Shown here: piece by piece, positions 1 to 5,746 of the stretch
How the letters are laid out: every line of letters begins with the position of its first letter
How positions within the stretch are numbered: position 1 is the stretch's first letter
NCBI GenBank assembly: GCA_028290805.1
Contig: JAQGJA010000069.1
Location: 1-11,832, forward strand
DNA from: Alphaproteobacteria bacterium
GTDB lineage: Bacteria > Pseudomonadota > Alphaproteobacteria > Micavibrionales > SZUA-601
Direction: 5' to 3'
DNA: 11,832 nucleotides
The notes under the pieces: model-generated
Databases searched by the model: none
Told to the model about the DNA's origin: nothing
The model's input: the letters and a program-made list of their open reading frames with translations, nothing else
Translations under genes and position numbers: made by a program

Positions 1-71
1 TTTTTGGCCAAGTCCGATTGCTTCCAATCCAACATGGCGCGCGCACCGCGAATCTGTTCACCTGAGATCAT
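1..71 (-). CDS. XRE-family HTH regulator, N-terminal fragment (runs off left edge)
   Basis: Only the first 23 codons of this leftward gene are inside the window (start codon 71-69). They read MISGEQIRGARAMLDWKQSD and then LAK. This matches the first helix and the turn into helix 2 of Cro/CI-type (XRE) helix-turn-helix domains, where the pattern Ile-Arg-x-Ala-Arg-x-x-x-x-Trp-x-Gln-x-x-Leu-Ala is typical. A GAGG lies about 11 bases upstream of the ATG. The gene is divergent from the solute-binding protein gene and shares a 115-base AT-rich control region with it, so it could regulate that gene or itself; this is inference. Effector domain and length cannot be seen. The family call is fairly secure despite the short read, because every visible residue fits and the reading frame stays open to the edge. 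Confidence 0.75.
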   Translation of the reverse strand, partial: MISGEQIRGARAMLDWKQSDLAK

Positions 72-186
72 AATATAGGTCGCCTCAAGTCTGATGGTTT
101 GAAACTATAGCCCATATATAAATAAGCTTGTTTAATAATAAGTTAGATATGTTACTATAAATATGAAAACAAATAGGAGTTCTTTC
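72..186. promoter_or_regulatory. Divergent AT-rich control region, regulator / solute-binding protein
   Basis: These 115 bases separate the divergent XRE start (71) and the solute-binding protein start (187). The sequence is strongly AT-rich from about 100 onwards. For the rightward gene a possible promoter is TTAATA (132-137), an 18-base spacer and TATAAA (156-161), giving a short leader that contains the AGGAG ribosome-binding site at 175-179. A TTGAAA at 99-104 has no well-spaced -10 partner. No strong operator dyad was seen. The promoter call is only a consensus match by eye. Confidence 0.35.
175..179 (+). promoter_or_regulatory. Ribosome-binding site fixing the start of the solute-binding protein
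   Basis: AGGAG lies seven bases before the ATG at 187 and twelve bases after the alternative ATG at 163. It therefore supports 187 as the true start, which also gives a normal-length signal peptide. Confidence 0.75.
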
Positions 187-1023
187 ATGTACGCAAAAAT
201 GTCCTCTATCATCTGTCTTACCCTGTTTTTGGCCTTTCCGGCCTTTGCCGCCGAACCTGTTTTTGACCGAGTGATGAAAACAAAAACCATCAATGGCGGT
301 TATTTTGTTTATCCGCCTTATATCACCAAAGATACTAATACCGGGAAATTTTCGGGCATCAATTACGACATTATGGAAGCCGTCGCCCGCAATCTCGGGC
401 TGAAGTTGAACTGGAGCGCGGAACTGGGTCTGGGCGATGTCGCAACCGGATTGAATACGGGCAAGGCGGATGTGATGTGCGCCTCGCTGTGGCCAAGCCC
501 GGACAGGTTGGCGACGATGACCTACACGATGCCGACATTTTACGACGTGAATTACGCCTTTGTCCGGGCGGACGATAAACGCTTTGACGGCGATCTGCAG
601 AAAGCCAATCAAAAAGAAATCAAAGTGGCCGGTGTCGAAGGCGATGTCTCGGCCGATCTCGCGCGGGAAAAACTGCCCCATGCCGTGCCGCAATTTTTAC
701 CGCAGACGGCCTCAATCGGTGAAACACTATTGTATCTGACCACAAAAAAAGCCGAGATCGTTTTCGTGGACGAAGCGATCGTCAATGATTTTTCCAAGAA
801 CAATCCCAATAAATTGCGCAAGGTCGAAGGGATTGGCCCCGTGCGTGTTTTTGGCGAACACATTACCCTTCCCCTTGGCGAATACCATCTGCGCGACATG
901 TTGAATGTATCGTTGCAGCAACTGGTGAATGACGGGGTGATCCAAGCGATCACGGAGAAATATTCCAAGGAATACCATTCGCGGTTTATTGCCCCGGCAA
1001 AGAGTTTTACCGCTGCTGAATAA
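187..1023 (+). CDS. Periplasmic solute-binding protein, family 3 (orphan)
   Basis: This 278-residue protein looks like an ABC-type amino-acid or related solute receptor (SBP family 3, PBPb fold) that acts in the periplasm. A Sec signal peptide is clear: MYAK, a hydrophobic stretch at residues 6-18, then PAFAAEP, with probable cleavage near residue 21 or 22. The mature part starts with a short strand and YPPYI, followed by GINYDIMEAVARNLGL, the usual lobe-1 opening. It continues with ADVMCASLWPSPDR, a hinge near VAGVEGDVSADLA, and AEIVFVDEAI in lobe 2. The start at 187 is preferred over the in-frame ATG at 163 because AGGAG (175-179) lies seven bases upstream and the signal peptide then begins correctly. 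No permease or ATPase gene is adjacent, so the ligand cannot be named. Its stop codon directly abuts that of the convergent fpg. Confidence 0.85.
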   Translation: MYAKMSSIICLTLFLAFPAFAAEPVFDRVMKTKTINGGYFVYPPYITKDTNTGKFSGINYDIMEAVARNLGLKLNWSAELGLGDVATGLNTGKADVMCASLWPSPDRLATMTYTMPTFYDVNYAFVRADDKRFDGDLQKANQKEIKVAGVEGDVSADLAREKLPHAVPQFLPQTASIGETLLYLTTKKAEIVFVDEAIVNDFSKNNPNKLRKVEGIGPVRVFGEHITLPLGEYHLRDMLNVSLQQLVNDGVIQAITEKYSKEYHSRFIAPAKSFTAAE

Positions 1024-1845
1024 TCACTTCTGGCATTTCGGACATGCAAAACTCGCGCGTCCGGCCTGTACTATTTTCTCGATGGGGGTTTTGCAGCGGA
1101 TACAAGGTTTGCCGGTGCGGCCATAGACCTGGAACTTGTCCTGGAAGAACCCCAGTTCGCCATCGGTCTGGACGTAGTCGCGCAGGGAGCTTCCCCCGGC
1201 ATCGATAGCGGCGGTCAGGACCTTGCGGATGGCGGGGACGAGTTTTTTTGCTTCGGCCAGGGTAACGGTGTTGCTTAATCGCTCGGGCCAGATGCGGGCC
1301 GTGAACAAAGATTCGCTGACATAGATATTGCCAAGGCCGGCCAGCAAATTCTGGTCCATCAGGGCGTTTTTCATCGACACGCGGCGTTTCTGCAGGGCTT
1401 CGAACAGCCATTGTGGCGTGACCCAGTCGGAAAACGGGTCCAGGCCGATATCGTCCAGCAATTTATGTTTGGTCTGTCCTGGGGTCAGGTAATCCATCAC
1501 GCCGAAACGGCGGATATCGTTGAACAAAAGCGCCGTGCCGTTATCGAAAAAGAACTGGGCATGGTCGTGCTTGGTCGGGACATAGTCATTATCGTCGGTA
1601 AAAATCAAACGGCCCGACATGCCCAGATGGATCAGGATCTTGCCGTCATTTTCCAGCCCCATCAGGATATATTTGCTGCGCCTGTCGATACGGGCGATTT
1701 TGTGGCCGGTGACGTCCTTGGCGAAGTTTGCCGGAAAAGGAAAGCGGAGTCCCGCACGGTGCAGCACGGTTTTTTCGATGGTGCGGCCAAGGGCTGATTT
1801 GCGCAACCCGCGGCAGACGGTTTCCACTTCGGGAAGTTCGGGCAT
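1024..1845 (-). CDS. mutM: Formamidopyrimidine-DNA glycosylase (Fpg/MutM)
   Basis: This is a cytoplasmic base-excision repair enzyme that removes 8-oxoguanine and ring-opened purines and nicks the abasic site by beta/delta-elimination. All family landmarks are present in 273 residues, the usual length. The N-terminus is MPELPEVET, where the Pro after Met removal is the catalytic nucleophile and Glu3 is the acid. Lys58 sits in RRSKYI, followed by HLGMSGR (73-79), NDIRRFG (109-115) and LLAGLGNIYVSESLF (167-181). The C-terminal zinc finger has Cys248, Cys251, Cys268 and Cys271, with Arg263 in AGRASF. AGGGG lies nine bases upstream of the ATG. The gene is 72 bases downstream of the DUF2939-like gene on the same strand and may be co-transcribed. 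No terminator separates it from the convergent solute-binding protein gene: the two stop codons touch. Confidence 0.97.
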   Translation of the reverse strand: MPELPEVETVCRGLRKSALGRTIEKTVLHRAGLRFPFPANFAKDVTGHKIARIDRRSKYILMGLENDGKILIHLGMSGRLIFTDDNDYVPTKHDHAQFFFDNGTALLFNDIRRFGVMDYLTPGQTKHKLLDDIGLDPFSDWVTPQWLFEALQKRRVSMKNALMDQNLLAGLGNIYVSESLFTARIWPERLSNTVTLAEAKKLVPAIRKVLTAAIDAGGSSLRDYVQTDGELGFFQDKFQVYGRTGKPCIRCKTPIEKIVQAGRASFACPKCQK

Positions 1846-1917
1846 CTTGGTGTTCCCCTGATAAGCCAGACAGCTTTATCTAGGGCGGCGGGCTTAATAA
1901 TCCATTACGGGCCATAT

Positions 1918-2553
1918 TTACGACCTTGTCCCAGCCTTAGTCATGAAATGGGCGGTCGGGGCGCTGGCGGGGATCAGGTAATCGGGGGCGTGGATCTGTT
2001 TCAGCTTCCAGTTCAACCCGTCCAGGGCAAAAGTGGCGCGCACGGGCTCGAGATTATTCAGCCAGGGCTTGTCGAATTGCGGCGGGGCGCCGATCTCGAC
2101 GGTGAATTGGGTGATGCCGCTTAAAGACACATCGCGGACAAAATCGGCCGGGTTTATATGGGCGGCGTTGGCGTTATAATAATAAAGCAGGCTGGGCAGA
2201 TTTTGCGGGCGCACGTAATAATCGACCAGCTCGTCCAGGGCGGCTTCGTCCCGGGGCAGTGTATCGCTGGAGGCGGCACGCTCTTTAAGGTCGCGTTTCA
2301 GGCCGTCGCGTACACTGTCCCAGTCGGTATTGGCGGACAGCACATACATATTGCCCTCGCGCGCAGCAGTGGCAAATTCGCGGATGACTTGGTTTCTTGC
2401 GGCCTGCTGGACCAGCATCCAGGCTGCAAGCAGAATGCCTGTACCCATCACGACCAGAAAAACGCTCATGCCGAAATCGTCCCATTTGGCCTTGCGCAGG
2501 ATCTCCTGGCTTTGGGCAAGGTTGTGGGCAGGCGAGTTTTGCTGGTCGGACAT
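1918..2553 (-). CDS. One-TM protein resembling DUF2939, function unknown
   Basis: This 211-residue protein has a cytoplasmic N-terminus of about 28 residues, one membrane helix at about 29-49 (SVFLVVMGTGILLAAWMLVQ) and a probable periplasmic domain. The periplasmic part begins with a short helix, ATAAREGN, then ANTDWDSVRDGLKRDLKER. It ends with a strand pair containing FALDGLNWKLKQI (175-187). That arrangement (short basic helix, Asp-Trp/Phe-x-x-x-Arg-x-x-Leu-Lys, and a late Leu-x-Trp-Lys-Leu) recalls DUF2939 proteins. This is recalled from family appearance, not searched. The ATG at 2553 was chosen over a TTG at 2583 because no Shine-Dalgarno sequence precedes the TTG, while a weak CGGGG precedes the ATG. 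It lies between pheA and fpg on the same strand; no shared pathway is evident. Confidence 0.6.
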   Translation of the reverse strand: MSDQQNSPAHNLAQSQEILRKAKWDDFGMSVFLVVMGTGILLAAWMLVQQAARNQVIREFATAAREGNMYVLSANTDWDSVRDGLKRDLKERAASSDTLPRDEAALDELVDYYVRPQNLPSLLYYYNANAAHINPADFVRDVSLSGITQFTVEIGAPPQFDKPWLNNLEPVRATFALDGLNWKLKQIHAPDYLIPASAPTAHFMTKAGTRS

Positions 2554-2646
2554 AGGGGCACCCCGTTTGATGGTTGATCTCAACAGGATAGAATAAATAG
2601 ATTAAAACTATTTAAAATTGTAGGTAATTTTTCATAAGAAAAAAAT
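2554..2646 (-). promoter_or_regulatory. AT-rich intergenic region between pheA and the DUF2939-like gene
   Basis: Ninety-three bases, very AT-rich between 2585 and 2646. Immediately after the pheA stop, the minus strand has a run of seven T, flanked by a weak all-A/T hairpin (TTTTTC at 2628-2633 pairing with GAAAAA at 2638-2643). This is too weak to call a standard intrinsic terminator. A possible minus-strand promoter for the DUF2939-like gene (TTACCT, 17 bases, TAATCT) matches the consensus poorly. The region probably holds the promoter, but nothing in it is decisive. Confidence 0.25.
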
Positions 2647-3510
2647 CTAGAGCGGTAACTTTCTGCGATAGGGATGGGCCAGGTAAACGCCCAGAATCCG
2701 GATGCCGTCGGCATAAAACGCCAACTCCGCCATGGCATGGCGCATGGATTCGGTTTCCGGGTGGCCTTCGACTTCGACGTAAAACATCGCGGCGGAAAAA
2801 TCGGCGTTTTCCAGATAGGATTCGATTTTCGTCAAATTCAGCCCGTTGGTGGCAAAGCCGCCCAAGGCTTTGTACAAGGCCGCCGGGACCGAACGGACGC
2901 GGAAGATCAGGCTGGTCATCACCGGTCCGGTATTTGGGCTTGGCAGTAAAGGTTCAGGCGACATCAGCAAAAACCGGGTCGTGTTATTCCTGGCATCGCT
3001 GATATCGGGGTTAAGAACCTGCAGCCCGTAAATCTCGCCCGCCAGGGACGAGGCAATAGCGGCCCAAGAGGCATCGCCTTTGGCGGCGACTTCACCCGCC
3101 GCCGCCGCGGTGTCCGACGAAACATGCCGGGCCCAGCCATATTTGCGGATGATGTCGCGGCATTGGGGCAAGGCATGGATATGGCTGGAGACCGTTTTGA
3201 TATCTCCAATGTTTGCCCCTGGCAGCGCCAGCAGGCAATGGCGGATCGGCTGGAAATGCTCGGCAATGATGTGCAGGCGGCTGTTTGGCAAAAGATGGTG
3301 GATATCGGCTACGCGCCCCGCAATGGAGTTTTCCACCGGCAGCAAGGCCATATCCGCCCGCAATTCATGCACCGCCGCAATCGCCGCCTCGAAATCGGTA
3401 CAGGGCAGCGCCACGGCATCCGGCGCAATTTCGCGGCAGGCCAGATGGGAGTAGGCGCCCAAAGCGCCCTGGAAAGCCAAGGCACCCTGGAATGAGGGGG
3501 TTTTTGTCAT
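2647..3510 (-). CDS. pheA: Prephenate dehydratase (stand-alone, with ACT domain)
   Basis: This enzyme converts prephenate to phenylpyruvate, the committed step of phenylalanine synthesis, in the cytoplasm. The 287 residues hold a PDT domain (about 12-190) and a C-terminal ACT domain (about 200-280) that in this family binds phenylalanine for feedback control. Visible motifs are AFQGALGAYSH (12-22), LPVENSIAGRV (57-67, the ENS-x-x-G motif) and NNTTRFLLM (175-183, including the catalytic Thr-Arg-Phe). In the ACT domain, GLNLTKIESYL is the ESRP-type ligand loop in its alphaproteobacterial ESY form. There is no fused chorismate mutase. The ATG overlaps the TGA of the upstream 708-residue gene as ATGA, and no good Shine-Dalgarno sequence precedes it, which suggests translational coupling. 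The first residues carry a short duplication (FQGAL twice). Confidence 0.96.
   Translation of the reverse strand: MTKTPSFQGALAFQGALGAYSHLACREIAPDAVALPCTDFEAAIAAVHELRADMALLPVENSIAGRVADIHHLLPNSRLHIIAEHFQPIRHCLLALPGANIGDIKTVSSHIHALPQCRDIIRKYGWARHVSSDTAAAAGEVAAKGDASWAAIASSLAGEIYGLQVLNPDISDARNNTTRFLLMSPEPLLPSPNTGPVMTSLIFRVRSVPAALYKALGGFATNGLNLTKIESYLENADFSAAMFYVEVEGHPETESMRHAMAELAFYADGIRILGVYLAHPYRRKLPL
3459..3494 (-). repeat. Two 18-bp tandem copies at the 5' end of pheA
   Basis: The segments 3459-3476 and 3477-3494 match at 15 of 18 positions and encode two in-frame copies of Phe-Gln-Gly-Ala-Leu plus one residue. The second copy in the protein is the conserved start of the PDT fold, so the first looks like an added N-terminal extension produced by a small slip duplication. 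Confidence 0.6.
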
Positions 3511-5633
3511 GAGGGGAGGACCCTGTTTTTAACGGAATGGGATGCAGCGATAAGCATGTCGTTCTGCTGGATAACCTCCACCGTGGCAACATCCACCATA
3601 TGGCCGTTCTCGTAAAAGCACAGGCCGGTATACCGGTTGATTTCCACATTATCCAGGACAAATTTTCCCTTTTGCGGGTCGCTGGTAAACAACCGTGTCG
3701 ATACAAGGGTATCGCGCGGCGAATATTCATTATAATAACCCGCAGTCGGCTCTCCCGCTTCATTCCATTCCATGGATTTATAAATTCCTTTTGGACAGGG
3801 GAGTTTGTTTTTTCCTGAATAATGCAGCGGAATTACCTTCATCTCAAGACGTCCCAGATCGTCATAGAAATTTTCCTCCAGGGGCTTTCCGGCGCAGGCA
3901 AGAACATGGGTCTTGGAAAAATTCCGTATATCGGCGCCTTGTTGGCTGCGTTTCCTTGGGCCATTTTTGGCGTTACAGGAAATACTTGGATAAAAGACTT
4001 CTTTTTTAAGCAGGCCCGCATCGTAGTAATAAGCCTCTTCCAGGGTATTATCCGCATCGTCCTGCAGGTAATAAACCTCGCTGAACAATCCATTTTTCCG
4101 CAAGTGATGCGCCTGGATGCGGCCCGAAGGATAATACATGGTCAATTGGACGCGTTCATTTGTACAGGGATCAAAACGCTCTATGGCATCGATTTGTTTT
4201 TGTGCCTTGTCAGCGAAATAAGTTGTCTTGCAATTTTTGGGTTCAATCACAAAACACCCATCCAGTTCAAGCTCTCCGTTCTCATCGCATATCTGATAGG
4301 AGCCTGCCGTTTTGGAGTTTGGGTAAAAGGATTTTTTCTGCGTTCCGAAACCGGGCATGTAATGCTCTGTTTCATGGGTGTGCAGGCCATTCTGATCAAG
4401 AAACAGATGCATGCTGCCGCCATTGAAATCATAAATGGTTTTGCGGTCTTTCTCGTACCGGACCAGGGGCTTCTTATTTGGGTAAAACAGGTCCTGTTTT
4501 TGTAGCTCTGCCACCGCGGCGGCAGGTTTTGCATGGACATCAAAATCATAAAGAATGGCGCTGCCGTTCTTTTGCCGTTCACCAATTTCCAGCTTTTGTT
4601 GTTCAAAAGCTTCCTGCCGGTCGGACCAGGCAACGAGTAGATCATTTTCTTCCCGGACTTCACAGGGATATTTCTCAAGAAGAATATCCTTTTTCAAGCG
4701 CTTGATCCCGAAATCCCGGATTACCTGCAGCCCGTCGGAGATGTATTCGCCGTATCGTTCGTCATAAATGAAATCCGAATTGGCGATCAGGCGTTTTTCA
4801 GCGTCAAAGCTCTTTCGCAAACCCTGCAGAGGCAGGTCCTGTTTGTTCCATCCGCGTGTATGTTCACAGGTTACGGTTTGAATGATTTCTCCGTTACGAT
4901 CACGGTCATAGGCTTCGACAAAAACAATCTTTCCATTTTTGTTGGATTTAACCGTTTGCTGAAGGATGCCATCTTTATAATACCGGCCTTGAACCATTTT
5001 ATCGTTACGATAAATGGTGGTTTCAAGAAAGCCGTTTTCCTGTGTTTTCCAGGTGTAATTTCCTGTCGACTCATCTTCATAAATTTTCTTCTCGATTACC
5101 TTCCCCTTTTTATCCAGATATTTCTCACTTATAGACAAGCCCTTCTTGTAAAGAGAGGTTTTATACAGCCGGTTCTCCTCCTGGTCGGTGTAATAATAAG
5201 CTTCCCCCTGTTGAAGATTGTCCTCCAAGGATTCATCCAAATGCAGCCGACCGCAATCGTGATATTCTTTATAATGGATAAGGGCAAGCGTATCGGGGTC
5301 CAGCTTTGCATGGGAATAAAGCCGGGTTTTTTCCTCATCCAAAAAAGTGAATTCTTCCAAATTTTCGAAATCGACGAAAAAATACATGTCTGTAGCGTCA
5401 TCGGGGTCAAATTTCTGAATACGTCCCGTGTCGCTGGAGTCCTTGTCAAAAATTTTACGGCTGATCATCTCCCCGTCAGCGTCGAAGATCTTAAAGGCCA
5501 GCGTATAACGCCTATCTTTTCCGATGGGCCTGACAAGGTAATTGCCGTGCTGGTCATAGATGGTCTGACTGTTTTTCGTGTACAGGCACAAAGGCTTGCC
5601 ACCAGGGTAAAAAAGGTTTTGTTTTTTTCTCAT
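3507..5633 (-). CDS. Unrecognised 708-aa protein built from two diverged copies of a YwqK/MORN_2-like module
   Basis: I do not recognise this gene as a named family. It has no signal peptide, membrane segment or enzyme motif, so it is probably cytoplasmic. It is full of short strands with Tyr-Tyr/Phe-Tyr, Asp/Asn-Gly and Lys, such as YYPSGRIQ (500-507), FYDDLGRLE (589-597), YYKDGILQ (218-225) and YLDKKGKVI (172-180). These resemble MORN_2/YwqK-type repeats. The two halves align in order: 3-30 with 378-405 (LFYP, KPL, TIYD shared; 16 identities in 28), EAYYY at 144-148 with 533-537, and NDLLVA at 330-335 with NDMLIA at 691-696. The start is the ATG at 5633, because an in-frame TGA lies at 5648-5646 and no Shine-Dalgarno sequence exists, implying leaderless translation. 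Sampled stretches are about 40% GC against about 60% in neighbours. Its stop overlaps the pheA start. Function unknown. Confidence 0.8.
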   Translation of the reverse strand: MRKKQNLFYPGGKPLCLYTKNSQTIYDQHGNYLVRPIGKDRRYTLAFKIFDADGEMISRKIFDKDSSDTGRIQKFDPDDATDMYFFVDFENLEEFTFLDEEKTRLYSHAKLDPDTLALIHYKEYHDCGRLHLDESLEDNLQQGEAYYYTDQEENRLYKTSLYKKGLSISEKYLDKKGKVIEKKIYEDESTGNYTWKTQENGFLETTIYRNDKMVQGRYYKDGILQQTVKSNKNGKIVFVEAYDRDRNGEIIQTVTCEHTRGWNKQDLPLQGLRKSFDAEKRLIANSDFIYDERYGEYISDGLQVIRDFGIKRLKKDILLEKYPCEVREENDLLVAWSDRQEAFEQQKLEIGERQKNGSAILYDFDVHAKPAAAVAELQKQDLFYPNKKPLVRYEKDRKTIYDFNGGSMHLFLDQNGLHTHETEHYMPGFGTQKKSFYPNSKTAGSYQICDENGELELDGCFVIEPKNCKTTYFADKAQKQIDAIERFDPCTNERVQLTMYYPSGRIQAHHLRKNGLFSEVYYLQDDADNTLEEAYYYDAGLLKKEVFYPSISCNAKNGPRKRSQQGADIRNFSKTHVLACAGKPLEENFYDDLGRLEMKVIPLHYSGKNKLPCPKGIYKSMEWNEAGEPTAGYYNEYSPRDTLVSTRLFTSDPQKGKFVLDNVEINRYTGLCFYENGHMVDVATVEVIQQNDMLIAASHSVKNRVLPS

Positions 5634-5648
5634 GACAATATTTTGTCA
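5633..5648. promoter_or_regulatory. Perfect 6-4-6 dyad over the -10 region and start codon of the 708-aa gene (candidate operator)
   Basis: TGACAA (5633-5638), TATT and TTGTCA (5643-5648) form a perfect inverted repeat. It overlaps the first base of the ATG and the presumed -10 element, the classic place for a repressor to act. A third TGTCA half-site is at 5662-5666, inside the -35 element and 18 bases from the TGTCA at 5644-5648, so it would lie on nearly the same helix face. The binding protein is unknown. Confidence 0.5.
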
Positions 5649-5667
5649 CCGAAATTAAATATGTCAA
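5639..5667 (-). promoter_or_regulatory. Putative sigma70 promoter of the 708-aa gene
   Basis: On the minus strand a perfect -35 hexamer TTGACA (5667-5662) is followed by 17 bases and AAAATA (5644-5639); AAATAT follows at a spacing of 18. The expected transcription start would fall at or next to the ATG at 5633. That agrees with the absence of any Shine-Dalgarno sequence and points to a leaderless mRNA. Confidence 0.5.
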
Positions 5668-5692
5668 CATAGATTCGCGCTATATATCCCTC

Positions 5693-5720
5693 TTTAACTT
5701 TTGTGACGCTAGGCTATGCT
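5693..5720 (+). promoter_or_regulatory. Possible promoter of the cytochrome c operon
   Basis: TTTAAC (5693-5698), a 16-base spacer and TATGCT (5715-5720) would give a leader of about 20 bases. A GGGA at 5734-5737 lies nine bases from the ATG at 5747. Both hexamers are imperfect, and TTGTGA at 5701-5706 is a competing -35 candidate. Confidence 0.3.
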
Positions 5721-5746
5721 GGGCAAAAAATACGGGACCTTTCCAG

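Noticed and set aside
163..186. Upstream ATG for the solute-binding protein
   Set aside because: No ribosome-binding site precedes it; AGGAG at 175-179 serves the ATG at 187 and the signal peptide starts there.
85..693. Leftward open frame opposite the solute-binding protein gene
   Set aside because: No domain, no start signal, and it lies antisense to a gene with a clear signal peptide and fold.
2554..2583. TTG start extending the DUF2939-like protein by ten residues
   Set aside because: No Shine-Dalgarno sequence upstream, and the added residues contribute nothing recognisable.
3822..4505. Second rightward open frame opposite the 708-residue gene (about 227 codons)
   Set aside because: Same reasoning: antisense shadow without start signal or recognisable domain.
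4860..5672. Long rightward open frame opposite the 708-residue gene (about 270 codons, hydrophobic)
   Set aside because: It mirrors the sense gene codon for codon, has no Shine-Dalgarno sequence, and its Phe/Ile-rich composition is what AT-rich Lys/Glu codons give on the opposite strand. The sense frame carries the internal duplication.
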